From positions 275 to 24,353 of the forward strand of contig CAJTKI010000016.1 in assembly GCA_910576875.1 (NCBI GenBank): a DNA stretch of 24,079 bases, in the 5' to 3' direction. Made by a program: the position numbers and the translations under genes. Positions 8,601 to 15,988 of the stretch are shown here, in pieces. The notes under the pieces are model-generated. The model was not told where the DNA came from. It searched no databases and worked only from the letters and a program-made list of their open reading frames with translations. Origin of the DNA: an uncultured Christensenella sp. (GTDB lineage Bacteria; Bacillota; Clostridia; Christensenellales; UBA3700). Position 1 is the stretch's first letter. Every line of letters starts with the position of its first letter.

Positions 8601-9231
8601 GACGCTTGACTGCTTTGAGTCTGCGCTGACCGGTCGATTCCTCGATGATCTTTTTGAGCGCGGCGGAATCCTTTTCCAGATCGATTTCCATCAGCAGTTC
8701 TTTGATCGCTTCCGCGCCCATGCCCGCCTTAAACGAATTGTCGCCGTACTTCTCGATCGCTTCGGAACGCTCCTTGTCGTCGATAATTTGTTTTTTGACA
8801 AAGTTGCTCGTACCCGGCTGGATGACGATGTACTTGTCAAAGTACAAGACGTGCTCCACGTCCTTAGGGGACATGTCCAGCGCGATGCTGATGCGCGACG
8901 GAACGCCCTTGAAATACCAGATATGCGAGACCGGACAAGCCAGCTCGATATGTCCCATGCGCTCGCGACGCACTTTGGCTTTGGTTACTTCGACGCCGCA
9001 CTTGTCGCAGATCACGCCTTTGTAACGGATGCGCTTGTATTTGCCGCAATGGCATTCCCAGTCCTTGGTCGGTCCGAAAATCTTTTCACAGAACAGACCG
9101 TCTTTTTCCGGTTTCTGCGTGCGGTAATTGATGGTTTCGGGTTTCGTCACTTCTCCGTGCGACCACGAACGGATCTTGTCGGGAGAAGCCACGCCGATTT
9201 GAATGGAATCGAAATTATTTACTTCAGACAT
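5668..9231 (-). CDS. rpoC: DNA-directed RNA polymerase beta' subunit
   Basis: The 1187-aa product has the usual Bacillota beta' length. The N-terminal zinc-binding domain has Cys60, Cys62, Cys75 and Cys78. The catalytic magnesium motif NADFDGD is at 449-455. A second zinc site is formed by CGDTKG and, further on, CKSRHGVCAKC at roughly 790-880, followed by GEAVGIIAAQSIGEPGTQL of the trigger-loop/bridge region. It forms the active centre with RpoB. ATG at 9231 is 12 bp past the rpoB stop, and its SD (AAGGAG) overlaps that stop codon, which suggests translational coupling. No large beta' insertion is seen. Confidence 0.98.
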   Translation of the reverse strand: MSEVNNFDSIQIGVASPDKIRSWSHGEVTKPETINYRTQKPEKDGLFCEKIFGPTKDWECHCGKYKRIRYKGVICDKCGVEVTKAKVRRERMGHIELACPVSHIWYFKGVPSRISIALDMSPKDVEHVLYFDKYIVIQPGTSNFVKKQIIDDKERSEAIEKYGDNSFKAGMGAEAIKELLMEIDLEKDSAALKKIIEESTGQRRLKAVKRLEVIESFRVSGNRPEWMILDVLPVLPPELRPMVPLDGGRYAASDLNDLYRRVINRNNRLKKLIEYGAPDIIVRNEKRILQEAVDALIDNGRRGKAVTGAGNRELKSLTGMLKGKQGRFRQNLLGKRVDYSGRSVIVVGPELKMYQCGIPKEMALELFKPFVMKKLVDNGKCLNIKAAKRVIEKAKDVAVWDILEEVIQDHPVLLNRAPSLHRLSIQAFEPVLVEGRAIKLHPLACGAFNADFDGDQMAVHVPLSVEARAEARFLMLSTNNILKLSDGKPVVSPSQDMVIGSYYLTIPREGGLGEGRYFRNENEALMAYQLKQIGLQSKVYIRVEKEIDGVKYSKKLHTTIGRMIFNQAIPQDLHFVSRQTPEEMLDLEIDFTVGKKQLSQIVDACFKYKGATETSVILDKIKTLGYKYSTIGAVTASVFDMHVPPVKKEIIAESEEKVRNIEKQFRRGRLSEDDRYRQTVQVWQDAKKSVDEALKGGMDDFNPIWMMANSGARGSMTQISQLCGMRGLVQDPSGKVIELPVKASYREGLSVLEYFISSHGGRKGMADTALKTADSGYLTRRLVDVAQDVIVSEGDCGDTKGITVANNGDRKEFVERIDGRYIMDDVVDAQTGEVVVTADTFLTNELANKVADAGVASVRIRSALTCKSRHGVCAKCYGKNMASNNPVKLGEAVGIIAAQSIGEPGTQLTMRTFHTGGVALSSDITNGLPRVEELFEARRPKGEAVVSDVNGVVGLTKDNKDQTVVLVTPAEGEVKEYKIAFGQKLCVADGQKVEAGDALTYGNIYPQDILRTKGLRGVQDYIIKEVKATYQSAGVDINEKHIEIIVRQMLRKVKIESQGDTAMLPGEYVDIFTYEEENEKTIEAGGVPATAKRTLLGITKASLATESFLSAASFQETAKVLTEAAIRNKVDNLRGLKENVILGKLIPAGTGMKAYRNVVALPINTVENTIVEDEIADKFAVEDDIED

Positions 9232-9243
9232 CTTGCACGCTCC

Positions 9244-12200
9244 TTATTCTTTATCGGTATCGAACAGATCGCCGAACACGTCATCGTCGTCGCCGAGCGT
9301 GTCGTCGCCTTGTTCGAACATTTGGTCATCGCCGCCCAGACCGAAGATATCGGTGTCTTCCGCGCCGACGTTGAAGATATCGACTTCCTGTCTTTCCTGC
9401 TCTTTTTCGGGCAACAGTTCGATATCGTCGTCGATCATCTCGCGCAGTCCGATTTCTTCGCGGTTTTCGTTGAGCACTTTGACGTCGAGTCCGAGCGCCT
9501 GGAATTCCTTGATCAATACTTTAAAGGATTCCGGCGTGCCCGGCTCGGAAATCGTAGAGCCTTTGACGATGGATTCGTATGCTTTGACTCTGCCGACGAC
9601 GTCGTCCGACTTGACGGTCAGAATTTCCTGCAAAATATGCGACGCGCCGTACGCTTCGAGCGCCCAGACTTCCATTTCGCCGAAACGCTGTCCGCCGAAC
9701 TGCGCCTTACCGCCGAGCGGCTGCTGCGTCACCAAGCTGTACGGTCCCGTCGAACGCGCGTGAATCTTGTCGTCGACCAGGTGGCACAGTTTGAGCATGT
9801 ACATGTATCCGACCGTAACCGGATTCTCGAACTTCTCGCCGGTACGACCGTCGTAAACTTCGAGCTTGCCGTTGGCGGGCAGATTGTTTTCGGTAAACAG
9901 CTGCTTGATATCCGCCTCGGTCGCGCCGTCGAATACCGGCGTGGAAATCTTCCAATCCAGTAATTTCGCGACCAAGCCCAAGTGTACTTCCAAGACCTGA
10001 CCGATGTTCATACGCGAAGGCACGCCCAACGGGTTGAGCACGATCTGCAACGGCGTACCGTCCGGCAGGAACGGCATATCTTCTCTGGGCAGTACGCGCG
10101 AGACGACGCCCTTGTTGCCGTGACGTCCGGACATCTTGTCGCCGACGCCGATCTTACGCTTCTGCGCGACGTAGACGCGCACGAGTTTGCTCACGCCCGG
10201 CGGCAACTCGTCTTTGTTTTCTCTCGTAAAGACTTTGACGTCCACGACGATGCCGTACTGACCGTGCGGGAGTTTGAGCGACGTATCGCGCACTTCTCTC
10301 GCCTTTTCGCCGAAGATCGCGCGCAACAAACGCTCTTCCGGCGTGAGTTCGGTTTCGCCCTTCGGGGTCACGCGTCCGACCAGAATGTCGCCGCTGTGCA
10401 CTTCCGCGCCGACCATGATCACGCCGTCTTCGTCCAGATAACGCAATGCGTCTTCGCCCAGGTTGGGAATATCGCGCGTAATCTGTTCTTCGCCCAGCTT
10501 GGTGTCGCGGCTTTCGATCTCGTACTTTTCGATATGGATGGACGTAAACACGTCTTCCTTGACCAAATCTTCGCTGATCAGGATCGCGTCTTCGTAGTTG
10601 TAACCTTCCCACGACATATAGCCGATCAGGATGTTGCGACCCAAGGACAGCTCGCCGTTTTGCGTGGACGGTCCGTCTGCGAGGACTTGTCCGCGTTTGA
10701 CTTTGTCGCCCTTGCGCACGATCGGCTTCTGTACGATACAGGTGCCGGCGTTGGAACGCTCGAATTTCTGCAATTTATACGTCTCGATGCTGCCGTCGTC
10801 CGAACCGACCGAGATCTCGCCCTTTTCGTTGCTGACGCTGAGCACTTCGCCGTCTTTCTTCGCCAATACCATGACGCCGCTGTCGCGCGCAATCTTTTGC
10901 TCGACGCCCGTCGCGATGATCGGAGCTTCGGGACGCAGAAGCGGCACTGCCTGACGCTGCATGTTGGAGCCCATCAACGCACGCGCGGTATCGTCGTTCT
11001 CCAAGAACGGAATCAGCGCGGACGCGATCGAAATCAACTGTTTGGGCGAAACGTCCATATAGTCGACTTTATCGCGATCGACTTCGCGGATGTCTTCCTT
11101 GATGCGGCACGTGACGCGCTCCTGTACGAAACAGCTGTTGTCGTCCAACGGCGCGTTGGCTTGCGCGACGATGTATTTATCTTCTTCGTCCGCCTGCAAG
11201 TAGACGACTTCGTCGGTGACTTTGCCGCTTGCCTTGTCGACTTTGCGGTACGGCGCCTCGATAAATCCGTATTCGTTGACGCGCGCATATGTAGCAAGCG
11301 ACGAGATCAAACCGATGTTCTGACCTTCCGGCGTCTCGATCGGACACATACGACCGTAATGCGTATGGTGTACGTCGCGGACTTCGAAGCTCGCGCGTTC
11401 ACGGTTCAGACCGCCCGGTCCCAATGCGGACAGCTTACGCTTGTGCGTCAGTTCGGCGATCGGGTTGTGGTGATCCATAAACTGCGACAGCTGCGACGAA
11501 CAGAAGAACTCCTTGATCACGCCGGTGACGGGCTTGATGTTGATAAAGTTCTGTGCCTTATACTCGCCGTCGTCCTGCGTAATGGACATTTTTTCTTTGA
11601 TGCCGCGATCCAAACGCGCCATACCGATGCGGAATTGATTCTGCAACAATTCGCCGACCGACCGCACGCGGCGATTCGCCAAATGGTCGATGTTGTCGGT
11701 CATGCCGAAGCCGCGGCTCAATCCCAGATTGTACGAGACGGCAGCCACGATATCCTCGACGGTCACGTGCTTGACGACCAAATCGTCGCGGTTGTCGCGG
11801 ATCGCCTGCAACAGCGCTTCGCGGTCGCCCGCGCTCGCTTCGATCATCTTCGCCAGCGCCGGATAATAGACGCGCTCTTTGATGCCCAATTCGCGCGGAT
11901 CGCACTCGACGAACGCCTGCAAATCCACGGTGTTGTTGCCGATCACGCGGAACGGTTTGCCGTCCTTGGCAAGCAGTTCGACCGCATTGACGCCGGCGTT
12001 CTGAATCTTCATGCCCTGCGCTTCGTCGAGAATTTCGCCCGCCGACGCAAGCACTTCTCCGGTCGCGGGACATACGACATCCGCCGCAAGCGGATAACCT
12101 GCGATGCGCGTGCCCAGGCACAGCTTTTTATTGACTTTGTAACGACCCACGCGGAGCAGATCGTATTTGCGCTGCTCAAAGAACGTGCCGTTGATCAAAT

Positions 12201-12963
12201 GCGTGATGCCGTCCTGCGTCGGAATTTCGCCCGGACGCAAACGCTTGTACAGTTCGACTTTCGCCTCTTCTTCGTTGCGGGAAGAATCCTTTTTCAAGGT
12301 CTCCAACAGCATCTCTTCGTTGCCGAACAGATCGATCAACTGCTCGTCCGACGCAAAACCCAACGCGCGCAACAACACGGTCGCGACGACTTTGCGGTTT
12401 CTGTCCACGTTGACCCACAACACGCCGTTGGAATCCTGTTTGAATTCCAGCCAAGCGCCGCGGTTGGGCATGATCGTCGTCTCATAACGCTCCACGCCCG
12501 CTCTGTCTAAACTGCCGACCGTATAGACGCCCGGGCTGCGGACCAACTGGCTGACGATTACGCGCTCCGCGCCGTTGATGATGAACGAACCGTTCTCGGT
12601 GATCAGCGGGAAATCTCCCATGAAGACTTCTTCTTCGGTGATCTCGCCCGTCTCCTTGCGTACCAGACGCACCTTGACTTTGAGCGGCAACGCGTACGTC
12701 GCGTCTCTGTCCTTGCACTCCTTGATGTCGTACTTGGGCTTGCCCGCCAAAGTAAAACCGAGGAAATGCAACTCCAATCTGCCCGCTCTGTCCTGAACCG
12801 GCGAATACTCGTCCAGCACCTCCTGGATACCGGTCGTGATGAATTGCTTGTAGGAATCCTTCTGCAATTCGATCAAGTACGGAATGTCGAGCGTGTCTTT
12901 GATTTTGGAAAAACACATTCTCTCGGTATTGCCGTATTTGACCTTATGAATTCTTTGAGGCAT
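9244..12963 (-). CDS. rpoB: DNA-directed RNA polymerase beta subunit
   Basis: I chose ATG at 12963 (1239 aa, starting MPQRIHKV) because AAGGAGGGG lies 6 nt upstream. A longer frame to 13035 would put this SD inside the coding region. The rifampicin region SSQLSQFMD...THKRKLSALGPGG is intact but has Lys where E. coli has Arg529 and His for Gln517. The downstream stretch THYGRMCPIETPEGQNIGL and C-terminal GGKAQFGGQRFGEMEVWALEA are typical. The last ~60 residues form an acidic Asp/Glu-rich tail. rplJ/rplL are not adjacent: rpoB is the first gene of its operon, with its own promoter. Confidence 0.98.
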   Translation of the reverse strand: MPQRIHKVKYGNTERMCFSKIKDTLDIPYLIELQKDSYKQFITTGIQEVLDEYSPVQDRAGRLELHFLGFTLAGKPKYDIKECKDRDATYALPLKVKVRLVRKETGEITEEEVFMGDFPLITENGSFIINGAERVIVSQLVRSPGVYTVGSLDRAGVERYETTIMPNRGAWLEFKQDSNGVLWVNVDRNRKVVATVLLRALGFASDEQLIDLFGNEEMLLETLKKDSSRNEEEAKVELYKRLRPGEIPTQDGITHLINGTFFEQRKYDLLRVGRYKVNKKLCLGTRIAGYPLAADVVCPATGEVLASAGEILDEAQGMKIQNAGVNAVELLAKDGKPFRVIGNNTVDLQAFVECDPRELGIKERVYYPALAKMIEASAGDREALLQAIRDNRDDLVVKHVTVEDIVAAVSYNLGLSRGFGMTDNIDHLANRRVRSVGELLQNQFRIGMARLDRGIKEKMSITQDDGEYKAQNFINIKPVTGVIKEFFCSSQLSQFMDHHNPIAELTHKRKLSALGPGGLNRERASFEVRDVHHTHYGRMCPIETPEGQNIGLISSLATYARVNEYGFIEAPYRKVDKASGKVTDEVVYLQADEEDKYIVAQANAPLDDNSCFVQERVTCRIKEDIREVDRDKVDYMDVSPKQLISIASALIPFLENDDTARALMGSNMQRQAVPLLRPEAPIIATGVEQKIARDSGVMVLAKKDGEVLSVSNEKGEISVGSDDGSIETYKLQKFERSNAGTCIVQKPIVRKGDKVKRGQVLADGPSTQNGELSLGRNILIGYMSWEGYNYEDAILISEDLVKEDVFTSIHIEKYEIESRDTKLGEEQITRDIPNLGEDALRYLDEDGVIMVGAEVHSGDILVGRVTPKGETELTPEERLLRAIFGEKAREVRDTSLKLPHGQYGIVVDVKVFTRENKDELPPGVSKLVRVYVAQKRKIGVGDKMSGRHGNKGVVSRVLPREDMPFLPDGTPLQIVLNPLGVPSRMNIGQVLEVHLGLVAKLLDWKISTPVFDGATEADIKQLFTENNLPANGKLEVYDGRTGEKFENPVTVGYMYMLKLCHLVDDKIHARSTGPYSLVTQQPLGGKAQFGGQRFGEMEVWALEAYGASHILQEILTVKSDDVVGRVKAYESIVKGSTISEPGTPESFKVLIKEFQALGLDVKVLNENREEIGLREMIDDDIELLPEKEQERQEVDIFNVGAEDTDIFGLGGDDQMFEQGDDTLGDDDDVFGDLFDTDKE

Positions 12964-13056
12964 ATCGTCCCCTCCTTCAAAATTTCCGTCGCTTTCGTGC
13001 CGTTTCGGCGTTTCTGCGCGCATATACAAGCGCATAATAAACGCGTTAAGAAAACG

Positions 13057-13072
13057 ATAATCGCACGATTAT
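13057..13072. promoter_or_regulatory. Palindrome at the predicted rpoB transcription start
   Basis: ATAATCG-CA-CGATTAT is a perfect inverted repeat with 7-bp arms. It begins 2 bp after the -10 box and covers the predicted +1 (~13068), where a repressor operator or a 5'-end hairpin would sit. It has no known family match. Confidence 0.4.
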
Positions 13073-13074
13073 AG

Positions 13075-13103
13075 ATTCTAACACCAATAACCGCCAAAGT
13101 CAA
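13075..13103 (-). promoter_or_regulatory. rpoBC promoter
   Basis: TTGACT (13103-13098), 17-bp spacer, TAGAAT (13080-13075) on the minus strand, with an AT-rich upstream tract at 13105-13135 resembling an UP element. The leader to the rpoB ATG is about 105 nt. Confidence 0.8.
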
Positions 13104-13253
13104 ATTATTTTCCAAAAAAATTATATATTTTTTATCGTCTGCGCATAATTTATTCTTTGACGCGGGTTTTGCATGCGGTTTTGCGCGGTGCGCGCGCCGT
13201 CCCGAACGCATCGAAATCGCGACGCAACGAGCAGTACGACACGCATTTTTCAA

Positions 13254-13302
13254 ATGTAAAATTTATGTAAAATTTATAAGGTTATGTAAAATCTTTGTAA
13301 AT
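13254..13302. repeat. Iteron-like array of ATGTAAAAT
   Basis: There are three exact copies of ATGTAAAAT (13254-13262, 13265-13273, 13284-13292) and a degenerate fourth, TTTGTAAAT (13294-13302). Start-to-start spacings are 11, 19 and 10 bp, close to helical phasing. They lie between the divergent rpoB and rqcP promoters, 62-110 bp upstream of the rqcP -35 box. They could be phased A-tract/UP elements or protein-binding sites. Confidence 0.6.
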
Positions 13303-13363
13303 TATTTCCGCATCGGCGCAAAACTCGACCCGATCCGACCGCCGCGTCGGGCGCAATTCCCTC

Positions 13364-13392
13364 TTGCCAGAGCGCGCAAAAGTTGGTATAAT
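13364..13392 (+). promoter_or_regulatory. rqcP-ispDF promoter
   Basis: TTGCCA (13364-13369), 17-bp spacer, perfect TATAAT (13387-13392). The predicted start near 13399 gives a leader of about 50 nt. Confidence 0.85.
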
Positions 13393-13450
13393 AAATCGTA
13401 AATCATAAGCCGCGTGCGCTCGTTCGCATGCGCGTATATAAGGAATCGTT

Positions 13451-13702
13451 ATGAGGCTGGACAAATTTCTCAAAGTTTCGCGCATCATCAAGCGCCGCAG
13501 CGTCGCGGCGGACGCGTCGCGCGCCGGACGTTCCGAACTCAACGGACGCGTCGCCAAAGCCGGCAGTCAACTCCGCGTCGGCGACGTCGTCGCATTGCAT
13601 TTCGGGGATCGCGTGTTCAAATTCCGCGTGCTGCGGACGGACGAAACAGTCAAAAAGCAAGATTGCACCGACATGTACGAGGTATTGAGCGATGAAACTT
13701 AA
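13451..13702 (+). CDS. rqcP: S4-domain RNA-binding protein RqcP (YabO)
   Basis: The 83-aa single S4 domain begins MRLDKFLKVSRIIKRR, the usual opening of RqcP/YabO. It continues with a basic RNA-binding helix pair, NGRVAKAGSQLRVGD (31-45), and ends near DMYEVL. RqcP binds stalled 50S subunits with peptidyl-tRNA and helps RqcH add alanine tails in ribosome-associated quality control. ATG at 13451 has AAGGA 6 nt upstream; an earlier ATG at 13414 is in another frame. The end overlaps ispDF by 11 bp, so the two are one transcription unit with coupled translation. The closely related Hsp15 group is less likely at this length. Confidence 0.88.
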   Translation: MRLDKFLKVSRIIKRRSVAADASRAGRSELNGRVAKAGSQLRVGDVVALHFGDRVFKFRVLRTDETVKKQDCTDMYEVLSDET

Positions 13703-14831
13703 CGTCATACTGCCCTGCGGCGGCAGCGGAAGCCGTACGCGACTGGGATACAACAAACTGCTCTTCGACGTCGGCGGCGGCACGACCGTCATCGAAAAGA
13801 CGATCCATTGCTTTGCGCGCAAAGACGTCACGCGCATCGTACTCGCCGTCGCGGACGCGGATCGCGCGTATTTCGAGCGGCTTGCGCAATCTTCGCATCT
13901 GCCGATCGTCCTGTGCGACGGCGGTAAGACGCGCACCCAATCCGTCTGGAACGCGCTCCAATGTCTGGAATCGGACTGCGATTATGTCGCGATCCACGAC
14001 GGCGCGCGTCCGTTTTTGAGCGGCGCGATTCTGGACGAAGCGATTGCGACCGCGATCAAATGCGGCACCGCCGTCGTCGCGATGCCGGCGACGGACAGCA
14101 TGCGACGTATGGGCGGCAACGGCAGCAAAGCGCTCGACCGTTCCCAAATCGCCGTCGTTCAGACGCCGCAGATCTTTCGCCCGTATCCGTTGATCGGCGC
14201 ATATCGACAGGCGATCGAGCGGCAGTTGTCGTTCAGCGACGACGCTTCGCTTTACGAGCGTTTTGTCGCGCCCGTTCAACTCAGCCGCGGAGACAGCTCC
14301 AATTCCAAACTCACGTATCCCGAGGACTTCGCGCGTTTTATTCCGGACGGATTTGCCGTCGGGAGCGGCTGGGACACGCATCGACTCGTCGCGGAGCGCC
14401 CGTTGATCTTGGGCGGCATTCGGATCGCGCACGACAAAGGTTTGCTCGGACACAGCGACGCGGACGTGTTGACGCATGCGATTATGGACGCGTTGCTCGG
14501 CGCGACGCACAACGGCGACATCGGCGCGCTCTTCCCCGACACCGACGACGCATATGCGGGCATCTCCAGCATGGTTCTGTTGGATCGCGTGACGCGGCTG
14601 ATCCGCGGCCAAGGATGGACGATCCGCAACATCAGCGCCGTCGTCTTTGCTCAGCGCCCCAAACTGCGCGATCACATCGGCGCGATACAACTTTCGATCG
14701 CCTCCGCGATCGGACTGGATCCGTCCGCCGTAACCGTGTCCGCGACAACGACCGAAAAGCTCGGCTTCGTCGGGCGCGAAGAAGGCATCAGCGCGCACGC
14801 GTACGCCAGCGTTTTCCGCGCGCGCAACTGA
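13692..14831 (+). CDS. ispDF: Bifunctional IspD/IspF of the MEP isoprenoid pathway
   Basis: The 379-aa fusion joins two MEP-pathway enzymes. Residues 1-~215 are IspD (MEP cytidylyltransferase): the nucleotide loop is CGGSGSRTRLGYNK, a variant of the usual AAGxGxRM...PK; then DGGKTRTQSV (76-85), IHDGARP (101-107), TDSMRR (134-139) and KLTYPEDF (206-213). Residues ~221-379 are IspF (MECDP synthase): GSGWDTHRL with Asp228 and His230 as metal ligands, GLLGHSDADVLTHAIMDALL with His262, GDIGALFPDTD, and ATTTEKLGFVGREEGI with Glu355. The fusion supplies two non-consecutive steps, before and after IspE. GAGG about 9 nt before ATG serves as SD inside rqcP. Confidence 0.95.
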   Translation: MKLNVILPCGGSGSRTRLGYNKLLFDVGGGTTVIEKTIHCFARKDVTRIVLAVADADRAYFERLAQSSHLPIVLCDGGKTRTQSVWNALQCLESDCDYVAIHDGARPFLSGAILDEAIATAIKCGTAVVAMPATDSMRRMGGNGSKALDRSQIAVVQTPQIFRPYPLIGAYRQAIERQLSFSDDASLYERFVAPVQLSRGDSSNSKLTYPEDFARFIPDGFAVGSGWDTHRLVAERPLILGGIRIAHDKGLLGHSDADVLTHAIMDALLGATHNGDIGALFPDTDDAYAGISSMVLLDRVTRLIRGQGWTIRNISAVVFAQRPKLRDHIGAIQLSIASAIGLDPSAVTVSATTTEKLGFVGREEGISAHAYASVFRARN

Positions 14832-14853
14832 CAAACAATCCGACGCGATTTGC

Positions 14854-14882
14854 TTGTCCCGCGCCCCGCGCCGTGCTATACT
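14854..14882 (+). promoter_or_regulatory. Promoter of the 109-aa membrane protein gene
   Basis: TTGTCC (14854-14859), 17 bp, TATACT (14877-14882). The predicted start (~14889) coincides with the first base of the SD, so the leader would be only ~10 nt. Confidence 0.75.
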
Positions 14883-14898
14883 GTCGACAGGAGCATTT

Positions 14899-15228
14899 AT
14901 GAATCAAACCGATCCGACGCCTTCCAAAACTTCGATCCTGATCAGCGACTGTCTGATGATCGTCTTTACGCTCGCCGCATGCGTCGGGTTTATCGTCGTA
15001 CTGTTTTTGGGCGGCATCATCGGGATCTGTTCGATCCAATGGATGATCAAGAGTTTTATCATCTTCGACGGATCGCTCATCGCCAAGGGCTTTTTCTTCT
15101 CATTGCTGTGTCTGGGCTGCGGCGTACTGTTCGTATTTTTGGCGGTGCGCATCGCCATGGCGACCAAACAGGGCGCGGAACGGTATTTGACCGAACGCAA
15201 ACGCCCCGACGACGCGTCGCGTTCTTAA
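14899..15228 (+). CDS. Small two-helix membrane protein, unknown function
   Basis: The 109-aa protein is not recognised. ATG at 14899 is chosen because AGGAG (14889-14893) lies 5 nt upstream and a promoter ends at 14882; the longer frame from 14854 would start inside the promoter. A short polar N-terminus (MNQTDPTPSKTS) is followed by a long hydrophobic segment (~14-42), a short linker around SFIIFDGSLIAKG, a second hydrophobic segment (~55-82) and a basic cytoplasmic tail (KQGAERYLTERKRPDD). It follows ispDF by 67 bp but has its own promoter. It may be a small inner-membrane accessory protein; no catalytic motif is seen. Confidence 0.75.
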   Translation: MNQTDPTPSKTSILISDCLMIVFTLAACVGFIVVLFLGGIIGICSIQWMIKSFIIFDGSLIAKGFFFSLLCLGCGVLFVFLAVRIAMATKQGAERYLTERKRPDDASRS

Positions 15229-15353
15229 CCGTTGCTTTCCGATTGCTCCGCCGCATCGCTGCAAACGACGAGTAGCCGCAATCGAAAAAGCGGAACGGCA
15301 ATACACTCTCGCGCAAGTAATCGAAGCATGGAACTCCGTTAAAACCAAATGAC

Positions 15354-15386
15354 AAAACCGCCTGTGAAAGGCGGTTTTCGTTTTTT
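15354..15386. terminator. Bidirectional intrinsic terminator
   Basis: The perfect 9-bp stem AAAACCGCC/GGCGGTTTT (15354-15362 and 15370-15378) has loop TGTGAAA. On plus it is followed by CG and six T, serving the 14899 gene. On minus the A-rich arm gives a U-run for the convergent gene ending at 15413. Confidence 0.9.
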
Positions 15387-15412
15387 CTCCCGTCGGATTG
15401 ATCCGAACAAAA

Positions 15413-15940
15413 TCAAACCGTTCTCTTAGAATCCCTGCCGATTCTGTACAGCATAATCGCAAGATTCGTGATCAACAACACGCTTGCCAAAATCAAAGCG
15501 ATATTGACGACGACAGAACTGCCCTGCACCGACATGACCAAATCGGGAAATTCTCCGTGCAGGATATCGATCCGATAAAACAATCCTTTGTTGGCGGCAA
15601 ACGTAGCATAATGATTGGGCGCGCTCTCGATAAAGCAGCGCGGTCCCCATTGTCCGATCTCTGCCAACGATCCGGCGACTCCGACGATCAACGAACCGAC
15701 GAGCCAGACATTTGCGTATTTTCTTTTGAACAGCAAAAAAATCAAACAAGCGACCGCGACAAGCAACACCGCAATCGCCATCTGCGTAAGCAGCATCGCG
15801 CCGATCCCTTTGCTTCCGATCCGACCGGAAACAATCCCGATCTCGACCAAAGCCATCGCCAGCCATGCCGCCGACAGTACGATCGCAGGTATGTTGTAGC
15901 GTTTGAAATTCTCCGACAACTTTGCATTCCGATCTTTCAT
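15413..15940 (-). CDS. Four-helix membrane protein, unknown function
   Basis: The 175-aa protein is not recognised. ATG at 15940 is preceded by AGGGGGA (15953-15947) and a perfect -10 box. A TTG start at 15988 would fall inside the promoter's -35 box. Four transmembrane segments are visible, starting at about residues 17 (YNIPAIVLSAAWLAMALVEI), 46, 78 and 143. A soluble stretch of ~40 residues between helices 3 and 4 (GQWGPRCFIESAPNHYATFA onward) could form an extracytoplasmic loop. The N-terminus is basic. It lies directly downstream of the MATE gene but has its own promoter overlapping that gene's stop codon. Confidence 0.75.
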   Translation of the reverse strand: MKDRNAKLSENFKRYNIPAIVLSAAWLAMALVEIGIVSGRIGSKGIGAMLLTQMAIAVLLVAVACLIFLLFKRKYANVWLVGSLIVGVAGSLAEIGQWGPRCFIESAPNHYATFAANKGLFYRIDILHGEFPDLVMSVQGSSVVVNIALILASVLLITNLAIMLYRIGRDSKRTV

Positions 15941-15959
15941 AACGGTTCCCCCTGTATCG

Positions 15960-15988
15960 ATTATAACACTTACGTATCGCGCCGTCAA
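15960..15988 (-). promoter_or_regulatory. Promoter of the 175-aa membrane protein, overlapping the MATE stop codon
   Basis: TTGACG (15988-15983), 17 bp, TATAAT (15965-15960). The TGA stop of the MATE gene (15987-15985) lies within the -35 box. The predicted start (~15953) is the first base of the SD. Confidence 0.85.

Noticed and set aside
5659..9963. A 1434-codon open frame on the plus strand opposite rpoC and rpoB
   Set aside because: It is exactly antisense to two universally conserved genes, has a low-complexity Asp/Arg/Phe-rich composition typical of reversed GC-rich codons, and has no ribosome site or recognisable domain. The same applies to 9982-12510, 2293-3174, 3190-4284, 4294-5451 and 16042-17250.
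12964..13035. Upstream extension of rpoB by 24 residues
   Set aside because: It contains the ideal SD of the ATG at 12963 and lies in the leader after the mapped-looking promoter; the residues do not resemble RpoB.
13650..14834. A 394-codon minus-strand frame opposite ispDF
   Set aside because: Mirror of a clearly conserved enzyme pair; Arg/Ala/Asp-rich shadow composition and no promoter or SD.
15941..15988. TTG start at 15988 for the 175-aa membrane protein, overlapping the MATE stop
   Set aside because: The interval holds a perfect promoter and a strong SD for ATG 15940, so it is upstream DNA rather than coding.
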